NCBI RefSeq assembly: GCF_902167635.1
Contig: NZ_CABHMS010000002.1
Coordinates: 620,001 to 684,000 of the forward strand
DNA length: 64,000 bases
Origin: Chitinophaga vietnamensis
Lineage (GTDB): Bacteria > Bacteroidota > Bacteroidia > Chitinophagales > Chitinophagaceae
Direction: 5' to 3'
A program made the position numbers and the translations under genes. Positions within the stretch are counted from its first letter, which is position 1; every line of letters begins with the position of its first letter. Positions 17,388-26,012 of this stretch are shown here, one piece after another. The notes beneath the pieces were generated by a model. That model was not told the origin of the DNA and did not search any database. It saw only the letters and a program-made list of their open reading frames with translations.

Positions 17388-17494
17388 GGATTTATTGATT
17401 TACGGATTTTTTGATTTGAGGGATACTTCAGTTCCCCTTAAATCAAGAAATCCCTAAATCAAGAAATCCGTAAATCAAAAAATCCCTAAATTTT
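17379..17494. repeat. Inverted repeat carrying the stop codons of both convergent genes
   Basis: Outer edges are exact 15-bp inverted copies, AAAATTTAGGGATTT at 17379-17393 and its complement at 17480-17494. The TAG inside each edge is the stop codon of the plus gene (17385-17387) and of the minus gene (17486-17488). The arms consist of 16-bp units GGATTTNTTGATTTAC/G; the right arm has one unit more than the left. Confidence 0.9.
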
Positions 17495-18925
17495 GTGATA
17501 GATGATCGTGTCTGATGCCAACTGCTCTACTTTATATCCGCCGGTATCGATCGCAAGTTTAGGCAATGCGCGCTGTAAATCCGCTGTGGTAGCGGAAGTG
17601 ATGCCGGTTTGGTAGAGATATAGTTGTTGTAGCTTTTTATTTTGTTGTAATGCCGCCAGGGCAGCCGCATTTATTTTCACGCCGTTGAGATTCAGATAAC
17701 GCAGCTCGGTGCAGCTATTCAGTTTGGCAAGGCCGCTGCCGTTGATGCTTGTATTTTTCATTTCCAGCCGTGTGAGCTGTGGCATCTGCGCAAGCGTAGT
17801 GAAGATATGATCCGTGACTTTAGTGCCGGAGAGATCCAGCCAGATCACCTGCGAGCGGATGCCAGCCAGCAGCGGCGCATCCTGGTCGCTGAAGGCCGCC
17901 GCATTGATGCAACTCACCTGTAGCATCGGGCTGCCATCAGCCACAGGCAATACTTTCACGCCTTTCTGCTCCAGCGCCTGGATATGCTGCGCGCTGGCAG
18001 CGCTTACCGTTGCCGTGGGAACAAATTCGTTATGATCCAATGCCCTGGCGGGTTGCATGCCTGCTAACACAGCCAGTATTCTTGGTGTTTTAGGCAGGTC
18101 TTTGACCGCTTTGCCTTGCGGCGCCCCCTGGCTGATCCACCAATAGAGCAGCTCCAGCTCCTGCGGCGTGAGGCCCGGCTTGCCTTTGGGCGGCATGCGG
18201 TGCTCATCGTTTTCGGAAAGGAGCAAACGTTTGAACAGCTCACTTTCTTCCGGTAAACTATCCTTCAACACCGGGCCATGCTCGCCGCCTTTGCGGATGA
18301 GAGCTACGGATTCCAGGCGCAGGCCGCCTTTCAGCTTTTGCTCATTGTGGCAGCCATAGCAACGGTTGGTAAGCACGGGACGCACGAGGTCTTCGTATAG
18401 CCTGGCATCTTCAATATTCGTATATGCGGCAGCGTTAGCCTGTACACTGGCATGACTGAATCGTTGCAGGGCTGGCGGCATTGCCTGTGAGAGGTAATCA
18501 TCGCCATGAGTGAGGGAGCCGCCGTAATGGCCGGCAGCACTCAGTAACAGCAACATCAGCACAGCGAGCGGCAAACGGAAGCGGTGCAGCGGCGGCAACA
18601 TCTCCGCCAGTAATAAAACAATACTACTAAGGGCCACGCCTATACCGAGCCACATGTGGGTAGATAACAAGCGCTCATCGTAGCCGCCATCGAGCGACAG
18701 CAAATACCCAGCTATACAGCTATACACGGCCGAAAGGGCCGACAGTAACAGCACGATACGGATAGCAGGCTTCAGCGAGGGGCGCTTGCGCGACAACCAT
18801 ATCAGCACGGCCGCCATGATCAGCATCCCGATGGGCAGGTGCACCACCAGCGGGTGCGAACGGCCCGCCAGCAGGCGCCAGCTGCCCCGGGCAGTGTCCA
18901 ACAATAAATATAACGATGACATCAT
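17486..18925 (-). CDS. Membrane-anchored cytochrome c-domain protein with DUF2231 and leucine-rich repeats (479 aa)
   Basis: Four membrane helices (about 27-45, 54-75, 89-108, 118-133) with HPLVVHLPIG form a DUF2231-like domain. A planctomycete-type cytochrome c domain follows, with the heme site C189-YG-C192-H193 and HRMPPKGKPGLTPQE typical of PSCyt1. The C-terminal 180 residues are leucine-rich repeats (LTRLEMKNTSINGSGL, LRYLNLNGVKINAAAL). This architecture is common in Planctomycetes and some Bacteroidetes next to DUF1501 and DUF1553 genes. Last gene of a four-gene operon; its start overlaps the preceding gene by 4 bp. Confidence 0.88.
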   Translation of the reverse strand: MMSSLYLLLDTARGSWRLLAGRSHPLVVHLPIGMLIMAAVLIWLSRKRPSLKPAIRIVLLLSALSAVYSCIAGYLLSLDGGYDERLLSTHMWLGIGVALSSIVLLLAEMLPPLHRFRLPLAVLMLLLLSAAGHYGGSLTHGDDYLSQAMPPALQRFSHASVQANAAAYTNIEDARLYEDLVRPVLTNRCYGCHNEQKLKGGLRLESVALIRKGGEHGPVLKDSLPEESELFKRLLLSENDEHRMPPKGKPGLTPQELELLYWWISQGAPQGKAVKDLPKTPRILAVLAGMQPARALDHNEFVPTATVSAASAQHIQALEQKGVKVLPVADGSPMLQVSCINAAAFSDQDAPLLAGIRSQVIWLDLSGTKVTDHIFTTLAQMPQLTRLEMKNTSINGSGLAKLNSCTELRYLNLNGVKINAAALAALQQNKKLQQLYLYQTGITSATTADLQRALPKLAIDTGGYKVEQLASDTIIYHKI

Positions 18926-19854
18926 TTCTTGTTATAGCGCAATTTTAGCTGGTTCATCATATATACATTGATCTCCCATTGATTGGCCACCGGCTGCCGA
19001 GTGTAAGGCAAGGCAGGGAGATAATCCACCGGGCCAAATTCGGTCAGTACCGTCAAAGGCTTGCCGGCGGCCTGATGCCGCTGCACGATCTTATCCCACC
19101 AGCTGAAATGCGCTTTCACGGCCTGCTCCCATTCCGGCGCCCGCGGATCATTGACCTGCGGCCCTTCTGCGTGGCCGATGCGCGCATGGATATGTTCCGC
19201 GCGCTCCAGCGCCAGTGCAACCGTATCTGCCTGATCCTGCAACAACGACTCATGCACATTACACCAATGCGAAATATCCAGCGTGAGGCGCAGGTCCGGC
19301 TTTGCGCTGATGAACTGCCGCGCAATGTGCGCTGCAAACAACATACGGGAACGGTGCGTTTCATGATAAACAGGCACGCCCGATTTTTGCGAGATGCGCG
19401 TGGTCATATCGATGAGTGCAGCGTTCTGATCAAAACTGAAATAGTCGCGGCCCGAGTGGCAGTTGATATACAGCGGCTTGATGCGGCTCTGCGTGGTGGC
19501 GGCTTCCAGCGCCTGCTCAAACTGTTGCCGGTGTTTCGTATAGTCGTGATCGTAGCCGGCGCAGAGATAACCTACGGACAGCTGGTATTTCTCCAACGCT
19601 TTGAATAATTCTTCCTGTGCGGCCTTCTCGTTCGGCCACCATATTTCAATGCCATCATAGCCGGCTTGTTTGGCGGCATGGCAGAAATCATCTGTGGTGC
19701 CCGGGAAGCCCCAGTTGGTGGCCAGGATGATGAGTTTAAAGCCATCATTGACAGTAGTAGCGGCGGCAGCCTGGAAAGCCGGCAGAGTAGGGAGGCAGAG
19801 GGCAGATCCCAATAACGCGGTTTGTCTGATAAAATTTCTCCTGCTATTATCCAT
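18922..19854 (-). CDS. Sugar phosphate isomerase/epimerase-like TIM-barrel protein, Tat-exported (310 aa)
   Basis: Begins with a twin-arginine signal (SRRNFIRQTALLG). The mature part is an AP-endonuclease-2-like TIM barrel (GYDGIEIWW, YINCHSGRDYFSF, VYHETHRSRML, LTLDISHWCNVHES, HARIGHAEGPQ, VLTEFGP), with Glu and His residues at the usual metal positions. Relatives isomerise or eliminate keto-sugars in the periplasm. It is the third gene of the cytochrome/DUF1501 operon: 6 bp after DUF1501 and 4 bp overlapping the next gene. Confidence 0.9.
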   Translation of the reverse strand: MDNSRRNFIRQTALLGSALCLPTLPAFQAAAATTVNDGFKLIILATNWGFPGTTDDFCHAAKQAGYDGIEIWWPNEKAAQEELFKALEKYQLSVGYLCAGYDHDYTKHRQQFEQALEAATTQSRIKPLYINCHSGRDYFSFDQNAALIDMTTRISQKSGVPVYHETHRSRMLFAAHIARQFISAKPDLRLTLDISHWCNVHESLLQDQADTVALALERAEHIHARIGHAEGPQVNDPRAPEWEQAVKAHFSWWDKIVQRHQAAGKPLTVLTEFGPVDYLPALPYTRQPVANQWEINVYMMNQLKLRYNKK

Positions 19855-19860
19855 AAAAAT

Positions 19861-21339
19861 TTAGCTCAAAATAGGTGTGATCACTTTTCCGCCAACGTCG
19901 GTAAGCCGGAAGGGGCGGCCCTGGAACTGATAAGTGAGCTTCTCGTGGTCGAAGCCCAGCTGTTGCAGGATGGTGGCATGAATATCATTGATGGCTACTT
20001 TGCCTTTTACGGCGGTATAGCCTATCTCGTCGGTTTCGCCCCAGCTGCATCCTTTTTTGATGCCTGCGCCGGCCATCCACATGGTGAAGGCATCTACATG
20101 ATGATCGCGGCCCAGGAAGGGCATGTCTTTACCATCGCGGTTTTCCTGCATGGGCGTGCGGCCAAATTCGCCGCCCCATATAACCAGCGTTTCATCGAGC
20201 AGGCCGCGTTGCTGCAAATCTTTCAGCAGCGCTGCAATAGGACGGTCGATCTCGCGGCATTTGTTACGGAAGCCGTAATCGATCGCGAGGTTCTCATCGG
20301 TGCCGTGGCTATCCCAGCCCCAGTCGTACAGTTGCACAAAGCGCACGCCTTTCTCTACCAGCTTGCGTGCCAGCAAACAGTTGTTGGCAAAGGATTCGCG
20401 GCCGGGCTGCGTGCCATACATTTCGTGGATATAAGCAGGTTCCTTGTTGATGTCCATCACATCGGGAACGGATATCTGCATTTTATAGGCGAGTTCATAT
20501 TGAGAGATGCGGGCAAGTGTTTCGGGATCGCCATATGCGTTATATTCTTGTTTGTTGACATCGTTGATGGCATCGATCGAGGCTTTGCGCAGGTCTCTGC
20601 TCATGCCGTCGGGATCATTGAGGAAGAGCACCGGTTCGCCTTTGGTGCGGCATTGCACGCCTTGATATACCGATGGCAGGAAACCGCTGCCCCATACGCT
20701 TTTGCCGGCATCGGGCGTTTTGCCGCCGGAGGTGAGCACCACAAATCCGGGCAGGTTGCTGTTTTCGGAGCCGAGCCCATAGGTAACCCATGAGCCGATG
20801 CTGGGCCTGCCGAGGCGCGCGCTGCCGGTATGCATCAGCAATTGCGCCGGGCCGTGGTTGAACTGATCGGTTTGTACGGCTTTGAGGAAACTCACCTCAT
20901 CGGCCATGGTGGCGAAATGCGGCAGGTGATCGCTCACCCAGGCGCCCGACTGGCCATGCTGGCTGAACACGGCCTGCGGCCCTAACATCTTGGGCACGCC
21001 GCGGATGAAGGCGAATTGTTTGCCTTCGAGCAAGGAGGGCGGGCATAGCTGGTTGTGCAGCTTTTGCAGTTCCGGTTTGTAGTCGAACAGTTCCAGTTGC
21101 GAAGGCGCGCCCGCCATATGCAGGTAGATCACGCTCCTGGCCCTCGCCGGGAAGTGCGGCGCCCGTGGCGCCATGGGATTGGCGCTCGCTGCCAGCGCAT
21201 CTTTACGGCTGCCGCAGCCGGTGAGCAGGGAGCCCAGCGCCACGGCGCCGAGGCCGGTTACACAGTCCAGCAGGAAATGCCTGCGGGTAATGTAACGAAG
21301 CGTTTCTTCATTTGCCTCGCGGATCAGTTTTTCGTACAT
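19861..21339 (-). CDS. DUF1501 domain secreted protein (492 aa)
   Basis: DUF1501 proteins have an alkaline-phosphatase/sulfatase-like fold, and here the motifs FVQLYDWGWDSHG, VIWGGEFGRTPM and GRDHHVDAFTMWMAGAGI are clear. The N-terminus contains a twin-arginine-like signal (ITRRHFLLDCVTGLG) ending in a lipobox LLTGC, suggesting a Tat lipoprotein. DUF1501 genes are nearly always next to DUF1549/DUF1553 genes, as here (27 bp after). The reaction is unknown. Confidence 0.93.
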   Translation of the reverse strand: MYEKLIREANEETLRYITRRHFLLDCVTGLGAVALGSLLTGCGSRKDALAASANPMAPRAPHFPARARSVIYLHMAGAPSQLELFDYKPELQKLHNQLCPPSLLEGKQFAFIRGVPKMLGPQAVFSQHGQSGAWVSDHLPHFATMADEVSFLKAVQTDQFNHGPAQLLMHTGSARLGRPSIGSWVTYGLGSENSNLPGFVVLTSGGKTPDAGKSVWGSGFLPSVYQGVQCRTKGEPVLFLNDPDGMSRDLRKASIDAINDVNKQEYNAYGDPETLARISQYELAYKMQISVPDVMDINKEPAYIHEMYGTQPGRESFANNCLLARKLVEKGVRFVQLYDWGWDSHGTDENLAIDYGFRNKCREIDRPIAALLKDLQQRGLLDETLVIWGGEFGRTPMQENRDGKDMPFLGRDHHVDAFTMWMAGAGIKKGCSWGETDEIGYTAVKGKVAINDIHATILQQLGFDHEKLTYQFQGRPFRLTDVGGKVITPILS

Positions 21340-21366
21340 ACGTTACAGTTATATAAAGCAATCTGT

Positions 21367-24093
21367 TTATGATTTCATTAAAAATTCGTCCAGGTTCATG
21401 AGGGCATTGGCCACTATGGTAAGGGCTGCCAGCTCCGCTGTATGTGGCTGATCGGCCTTGCATTGCAGGAAGGCGACCGCTTTCTCCGGCGCTTTCTTAT
21501 ATTCTTGTAAGGCTTGCCCGTAGAGCTTTTGCAGGATATGCAGTTTCTCTTCCGAAATATCCTGGTACATCGCGGTATGATAACCCCAACGGATACATGC
21601 TGCGGCATCGTTGCCGCCGGCCTGCTGCATATGTGCGGCCAGCGCGCGGGCGGTTTCTATATATACCGGGTCGTTGAGCGTCACGAGCGCCTGCAAGGGC
21701 GTGTTGGTGCGGATGCGGCGTTGCAGGCATACTTCACGGCTGGAGCCGTCGAAGGTCAGCATCGACGGATAAGGGCTGGTGCGCTTCTGGAATACATACA
21801 CGGCGCGGCGGTATTGGTTGCCGTCTTCTGCTTTCTTCCAGTATTCACCGCTCCACACGGTTTGCCAGATGCCTTCGGGCTGATAAGGCATGATGCTGGG
21901 GCCGTGCAACCGGGGGTTGAGCAGGCCGCTCACTGCAAGCGCCTGGTCGCGCACTTCTTCAGCGGTGAGCCTGAAATGCGGGCCCCTGGCCAGCCAGCGG
22001 TTAGCGGGGTCTTTTGCTGTGAGCTCCGGCGTGCTGCGGGAATCACGGCGATAAGCTGCTGATAGCACGATCTCACGCAACAATGCTTTCATGCTCCATT
22101 TATAATCGTGCATGAATTTATAAGAGAGCCAATCCAACAGCTCGGGATGCGAAGGCAGGAAACCCTGCGAGCCGAAATCTTCCACCGTTTCCACGATGCC
22201 GGCGCCGAAGAGCTGTTCCCAGAAACGGTTCACCATCACGCGGGCGGTGAGCGGGTTGCGCGTATCGGTGATCCATTCGGCCAGCCCGAGACGGTTGCGG
22301 GGCGCGCCCGCGGGGAAGGGGTTCAGCGAATGCGGCACATCAGGCGTAACGGCTTTGCCTTTCACCATCCAGTTGCCACGCTCGAATATATTGGTGACGC
22401 GCTGCATCACGGGCGGATTCTCCACCATGATGGGCACATCTTCCGGATTTTTATTGATCACTTCCATGAACTGTTTGTTCACCTCAGCATAGCCGGGCTG
22501 CCCTTTGCCGGGCAGCTCATCGCGGAAGGCGAACCACTCGATCATGCACACAGCGTCGGCTGCGGGGATAGACGGATTGCGGAATACCATGTACAGATCG
22601 TGCGTGCCATTGATGGCCGGCCAGGGAATGGCCACCGCCTCGCGGCCTTTGGTGGGCGCGAGTTTATAGGTGAGCAATGTTTTGCCTTTAAGGCTATCGA
22701 GCCGGAACTCAATGCTGCCGCCGGTGGCGCCGGTCCAGTAGTTGATGAGCAGCTGTGTTTTGCCGTCCATGGCCTGTTTGGGCAGTCGGCAGCTGCCGTT
22801 ATTTCTTACGCCGAGGTATTTGGTGTCCAGCAGGGCGCCATTAATATAGTCGTCACAGTTATGAGCATGTACTTTAGGCTCCAGCGCTTTGAGGAAGAGA
22901 TCCGTTTCTTTTTCGGCGGCTTTGTTACCATATTGTTTCACCCAGCCGCGGATATGATCGGCTTCGGCGGTACTAACGCTGTCGTATAAACGCAGTTTAG
23001 GATGTTCCATGTGCGTGTCCTCATCGCGGGTATTGTTGAGGAAGGCGAGGAGTTTATAATAGTCTTCAAAGCGGAAAGGATCGTAAGGATGGCTGTGGCA
23101 TTGCACGCAGGCGATGGTGGTGCCTTGCCATACCTGCATGGTAGTGCTTACGCGGTCCATGACGGCGGCGGTACGGAACTCTTCATCTTGTGTGCCGCCT
23201 TCATCGTTGCTCATGGTATTGCGGTGAAAGGCGGTGGCAATGAGGTCGTTGTTGGAAGGCGCGGGCAGGAGATCGCCGGCCAGCTGTTTGATGGTGAAGC
23301 TGTCGTAAGGCATATCGCTGTTGAAAGCATTGATGACCCAGTCGCGGTAGCGCCACAGGCTTCTGCTGGCATCGCGTTCGTATCCTTTGGTATCCGAATA
23401 TCGCGCGAGGTCGAGCCACATGGCGGCCCAGCGTTCGCCATAGTGTGGCGAATTGAGCAGTGAGTCGACAATTTTTTCGTAGGCCTTCGGGTCTTTATTG
23501 TGCTTGAAAGCCTCGGCCATGGCGGGTGTAGGCGGAAGTCCGGTGAGGTCGATGCTCACGCGCCGCAGCAGGGTGAGTTTGTCGGCTTCAGGGGCGGCCT
23601 TGAGCCCTTCTTTTTTTAGTTGCTGTGCAACGAAGTGGTCTATCTCGTTGCCATCGGTGCTGATATCGGGTACTGCTACGGGTTTCAGCGGTATATAGGC
23701 CCAGTGATCGCCCCATTCGGCGCCCTGTTCCACCCAGCGGGTGAGGATGTTGACCTCTTCTTTATTAAGGGGCGTGCCTTTCTGTGGCATGCGTTCCTTG
23801 GGATCTTTGCAGGTGAGGCGGCGTATAAATTCGCTCTTTTCCGGGTGGCCTGGGATGATGGCAGGTTTGCCGGATTTGGTATTGCCCAGTGCTTCTTCGC
23901 GGAACAGTACGCTGAAACCGCCGCTTTGTTTCACGCCGCCATGGCAGCTGATACAATGCTTGTTGAGAATGGGTTTTACTTCCATGCTGAAGCTGACCGG
24001 CTTTTGCCGTTCACAGGCCGCCAGCGTGGCGCCGAGGCCCGCGAGCGCCAGCAGGGCACGTGTTCTTATGTTCGTGGAAAAAAAAGGCATCAC
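21367..24093 (-). CDS. Cytochrome c (PSCyt1)-DUF1549-DUF1553 secreted protein with CBM6-like insert (908 aa)
   Basis: Lipoprotein signal with C27 (ATLAAC), then a planctomycete cytochrome domain with C47-IS-C50-H51, DUF1549 (about residues 150-370, LLRRVSIDLTGLPPTP, HYGERWAAMWLDLARY), a segment of about 100 residues near 420-520 (GGSIEFRLDSLKGKTLLTYK, GTHDLYMVFRN, CMIEWFAFRD) that looks like a CBM6 carbohydrate-binding domain, and DUF1553 (about 595-860, PLTARVMVNRFWEQLFGAGI). The domain set implies a heme-dependent outer-membrane or periplasmic enzyme acting on carbohydrate. First gene of the operon. Confidence 0.92.
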   Translation of the reverse strand: MMPFFSTNIRTRALLALAGLGATLAACERQKPVSFSMEVKPILNKHCISCHGGVKQSGGFSVLFREEALGNTKSGKPAIIPGHPEKSEFIRRLTCKDPKERMPQKGTPLNKEEVNILTRWVEQGAEWGDHWAYIPLKPVAVPDISTDGNEIDHFVAQQLKKEGLKAAPEADKLTLLRRVSIDLTGLPPTPAMAEAFKHNKDPKAYEKIVDSLLNSPHYGERWAAMWLDLARYSDTKGYERDASRSLWRYRDWVINAFNSDMPYDSFTIKQLAGDLLPAPSNNDLIATAFHRNTMSNDEGGTQDEEFRTAAVMDRVSTTMQVWQGTTIACVQCHSHPYDPFRFEDYYKLLAFLNNTRDEDTHMEHPKLRLYDSVSTAEADHIRGWVKQYGNKAAEKETDLFLKALEPKVHAHNCDDYINGALLDTKYLGVRNNGSCRLPKQAMDGKTQLLINYWTGATGGSIEFRLDSLKGKTLLTYKLAPTKGREAVAIPWPAINGTHDLYMVFRNPSIPAADAVCMIEWFAFRDELPGKGQPGYAEVNKQFMEVINKNPEDVPIMVENPPVMQRVTNIFERGNWMVKGKAVTPDVPHSLNPFPAGAPRNRLGLAEWITDTRNPLTARVMVNRFWEQLFGAGIVETVEDFGSQGFLPSHPELLDWLSYKFMHDYKWSMKALLREIVLSAAYRRDSRSTPELTAKDPANRWLARGPHFRLTAEEVRDQALAVSGLLNPRLHGPSIMPYQPEGIWQTVWSGEYWKKAEDGNQYRRAVYVFQKRTSPYPSMLTFDGSSREVCLQRRIRTNTPLQALVTLNDPVYIETARALAAHMQQAGGNDAAACIRWGYHTAMYQDISEEKLHILQKLYGQALQEYKKAPEKAVAFLQCKADQPHTAELAALTIVANALMNLDEFLMKS

Positions 24094-24173
24094 TGTTCTT
24101 GGTTGACTATTGTAAAAGTAAGCAGTGATGCAGGGATTGTTACTAGATGATATCCTGATTTTGATGGATTATA

Positions 24174-25061
24174 TTACGATTGACTGCCTTTCTCGCGGTA
24201 TTGATTGGGAGAGAGGCCCATTACTTTATTGAAGAGGCGGGAGAAATAATAGGGATCTTCGATGCCCAGCTGGGCGGCCACTTCCTTGATGCGCAGGTTG
24301 GTGAAGAGCAGGTACTGGCAGGCCTTCTGCATTTTGAGGTGATTGAAATATTCGATGGGCGGAAAGCCGGTATCTGTTTTAAACAGGTAGGAGAAATGGG
24401 AAGGGGAGAGGTTCACTGCTGTTGCCATTTGTTGGAGGGTGAGCATCTGATGCAGGTGTGCTTTCATATACTGGATGGCCTGATCGATGGCGTTGTGGCG
24501 CAGGTCAGATTTTTCCGGATGATAGATGCCGGGAAATATACAGGAGGCGAGGAAATACCAGAAGCTCATGTTGGCGTAATAAAGGTTTTCGTTGCGGTAA
24601 CCTTTTTCCAGTTGCGCATAGATATGGTTAAAGAGATCGATGCGGTCGCTGGCATGTGGCAGGAAGATGCGCGGGCCGTTGTGTTGTTGCTGTGCCATGC
24701 TTACGAGCGCATCGGCCGTGTGGCCGGTGAAGTGCGCCCAGTAGATGGTCCAGGGATCGTTATCATCCGCGGCATACTCATGCGGCCATTTGCGCGGGAT
24801 GAGGAGGCAATCGCCCGCCGCTACTGCATACGTTTCTTTTTTGATGCTGATGCTGCCCTTGCCTTCATGACAATAAATCAGAATATGCTGGTCCGCGCCA
24901 TGGATACGTTTGCGGAAATGGAAGCGCGCTTTTGGGTAATAGCCGATATCGGTGATGTACAAGGGCGTGGTTACCGCTTCCCTGGCGCATTTGCTGTTGA
25001 GGATGTTCCTTGGTATCACGATGGCTTTCTGTCCCTGGAAGCCCTCTTTTTTCCGGATCAT
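24174..25061 (-). CDS. AraC-family transcriptional regulator with cupin sensor (295 aa)
   Basis: N-terminal cupin-like sugar-sensing region (YITDIGYYPKARFHFRKR, HILIYCHEGKGSISI, GDCLLIPRKWPHEY) and C-terminal double HTH (MLTLQQMATAVNLSPSHFSY and RIKEVAAQLGIEDPYYFSRL). ATG 25061 (MIRKKEGFQGQKA) is preferred because close relatives begin near this motif; ATGs at 25073, 25097 and 25130 are possible. It lies 80 bp upstream of the DUF1549/DUF1501 operon on the same strand and is likely its activator, and it is divergent from the small membrane protein pair. Confidence 0.92.
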   Translation of the reverse strand: MIRKKEGFQGQKAIVIPRNILNSKCAREAVTTPLYITDIGYYPKARFHFRKRIHGADQHILIYCHEGKGSISIKKETYAVAAGDCLLIPRKWPHEYAADDNDPWTIYWAHFTGHTADALVSMAQQQHNGPRIFLPHASDRIDLFNHIYAQLEKGYRNENLYYANMSFWYFLASCIFPGIYHPEKSDLRHNAIDQAIQYMKAHLHQMLTLQQMATAVNLSPSHFSYLFKTDTGFPPIEYFNHLKMQKACQYLLFTNLRIKEVAAQLGIEDPYYFSRLFNKVMGLSPNQYREKGSQS

Positions 25062-25148
25062 GGCAATGTACATTTTTCTAAAAGTAAGAAAATCCATCTT
25101 GAAAAGCAGGCACTTAATTTTTCCTGCCACAAGAATTTTCAGAAAATT

Positions 25149-25179
25149 TTGAAAATTCGGAAAGTTTGATTTAGCTTTG
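25149..25179 (+). promoter_or_regulatory. Promoter of the paralogous membrane protein pair
   Basis: TTG at 25149-25151, a 20-nt spacer, then TAGCTTTG at 25172-25179, matching the Bacteroidetes -33/-7 pattern. The ATG follows 23 bp downstream. Confidence 0.55.
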
Positions 25180-25202
25180 TTCCGGCAACAAAAAGCAATG
25201 GT

Positions 25203-25556
25203 ATGAACATCCTCGCTTACAGTATCTATCTACTGATCACCTATCTGATCACGGTAAGAGTGGGGTGGTTGTTTTACCGCAATGGCCGGATATTCATACT
25301 GCACCTGATGCGCGGCGAAGCCGGCATTACCGATGCGATCAACCGCATCCTGCTGCTTGGTTATTACCTCCTGAACCTTGGCTATGCCACTTTGATGATC
25401 AGCACCTGGAACACCCTGCATAGCTGGACGGAATTATTGCTGACCATTACACAAATGACAGGACATATCACGCTGTTGCTGGCCGGCATGCATTATCTCA
25501 ATGTAATGGTGATCTATCTCATCAGTAAAAGGCATCTTCAAAAACATCATATATGA
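25203..25556 (+). CDS. Small membrane protein, paralogue A (117 aa)
   Basis: Three or four membrane segments (about 5-25, 48-68, 75-105). The central LLLGYYLLNLGYATLMI aligns with FETGFYLLNLGFAFWIM of the next gene, and the FYRNGRIFILHLMRGEAGIT segment aligns with FRNSKVFMLDIFSGKADIA, so the two are tandem paralogues of unknown function. It has its own good promoter and shares a divergent region with the AraC gene. Confidence 0.8.
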   Translation: MNILAYSIYLLITYLITVRVGWLFYRNGRIFILHLMRGEAGITDAINRILLLGYYLLNLGYATLMISTWNTLHSWTELLLTITQMTGHITLLLAGMHYLNVMVIYLISKRHLQKHHI

Positions 25557-25954
25557 CTACCTCCTACAATTTTATCGCTTATCTCATTTACCTGCCTGTG
25601 GTAATTGCTGTCACCTGGTTTGTAGCGCACACCCTGTTTCGCAACAGCAAAGTATTTATGCTGGATATTTTTTCCGGCAAAGCAGATATCGCCATGGCCA
25701 CCAATAAATTATTTGAAACGGGATTTTATTTACTGAACCTGGGCTTTGCTTTCTGGATCATGAAGATCGCGGACAATGTGAGCACCGACCGTAGCATGTT
25801 GGAGATATTGAGTGGAAAGATAGGCGGGTTCTGTATCTATCTCGGTGTGATGTTATTCTTCAATCTCTATCTGTTCTTCCGCGGCCGAAGAGTGGCGAAA
25901 CAAAAAGTAAAGTTGGCCGCTGTTACTACGCCATTTTTCCCCAAACCGGAATAG
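25553..25954 (+). CDS. Small membrane protein, paralogue B (133 aa)
   Basis: Overlaps the preceding stop by 4 bp (ATGA), so the two are translated together, perhaps as a heteromeric membrane complex. Predicted helices at about 8-28, 55-72 and 86-107, followed by a basic, cytoplasmic tail (RGRRVAKQKVK). Similar to paralogue A in length and pattern. No domain name can be given. Confidence 0.8.
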   Translation: MTTSYNFIAYLIYLPVVIAVTWFVAHTLFRNSKVFMLDIFSGKADIAMATNKLFETGFYLLNLGFAFWIMKIADNVSTDRSMLEILSGKIGGFCIYLGVMLFFNLYLFFRGRRVAKQKVKLAAVTTPFFPKPE

Positions 25955-25968
25955 GTGTTGTTGAAGAG

Positions 25969-26012
25969 ACCGGGCAGCCGCAAAGCTGCCCGGTTATTTG
26001 GTTATTTTTTTA
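25969..26012 (+). terminator. Intrinsic terminator after membrane protein pair
   Basis: A 9-bp GC stem, CCGGGCAGC/GCTGCCCGG with a 6-nt loop, followed by a T-rich tract (TTATTTGGTTATTTTTT). It lies between two convergent genes and is the only gap-containing convergent junction here without a long hairpin. Confidence 0.85.

Noticed and set aside
22108-22989. Long plus-strand frame of 293 codons
   Set aside because: It is the antisense shadow of the 908-aa cytochrome/DUF1553 gene; composition has no family motifs. Similar long antisense frames at 41168-42175, 48322-49392 and 8439-9779 are rejected for the same reason.
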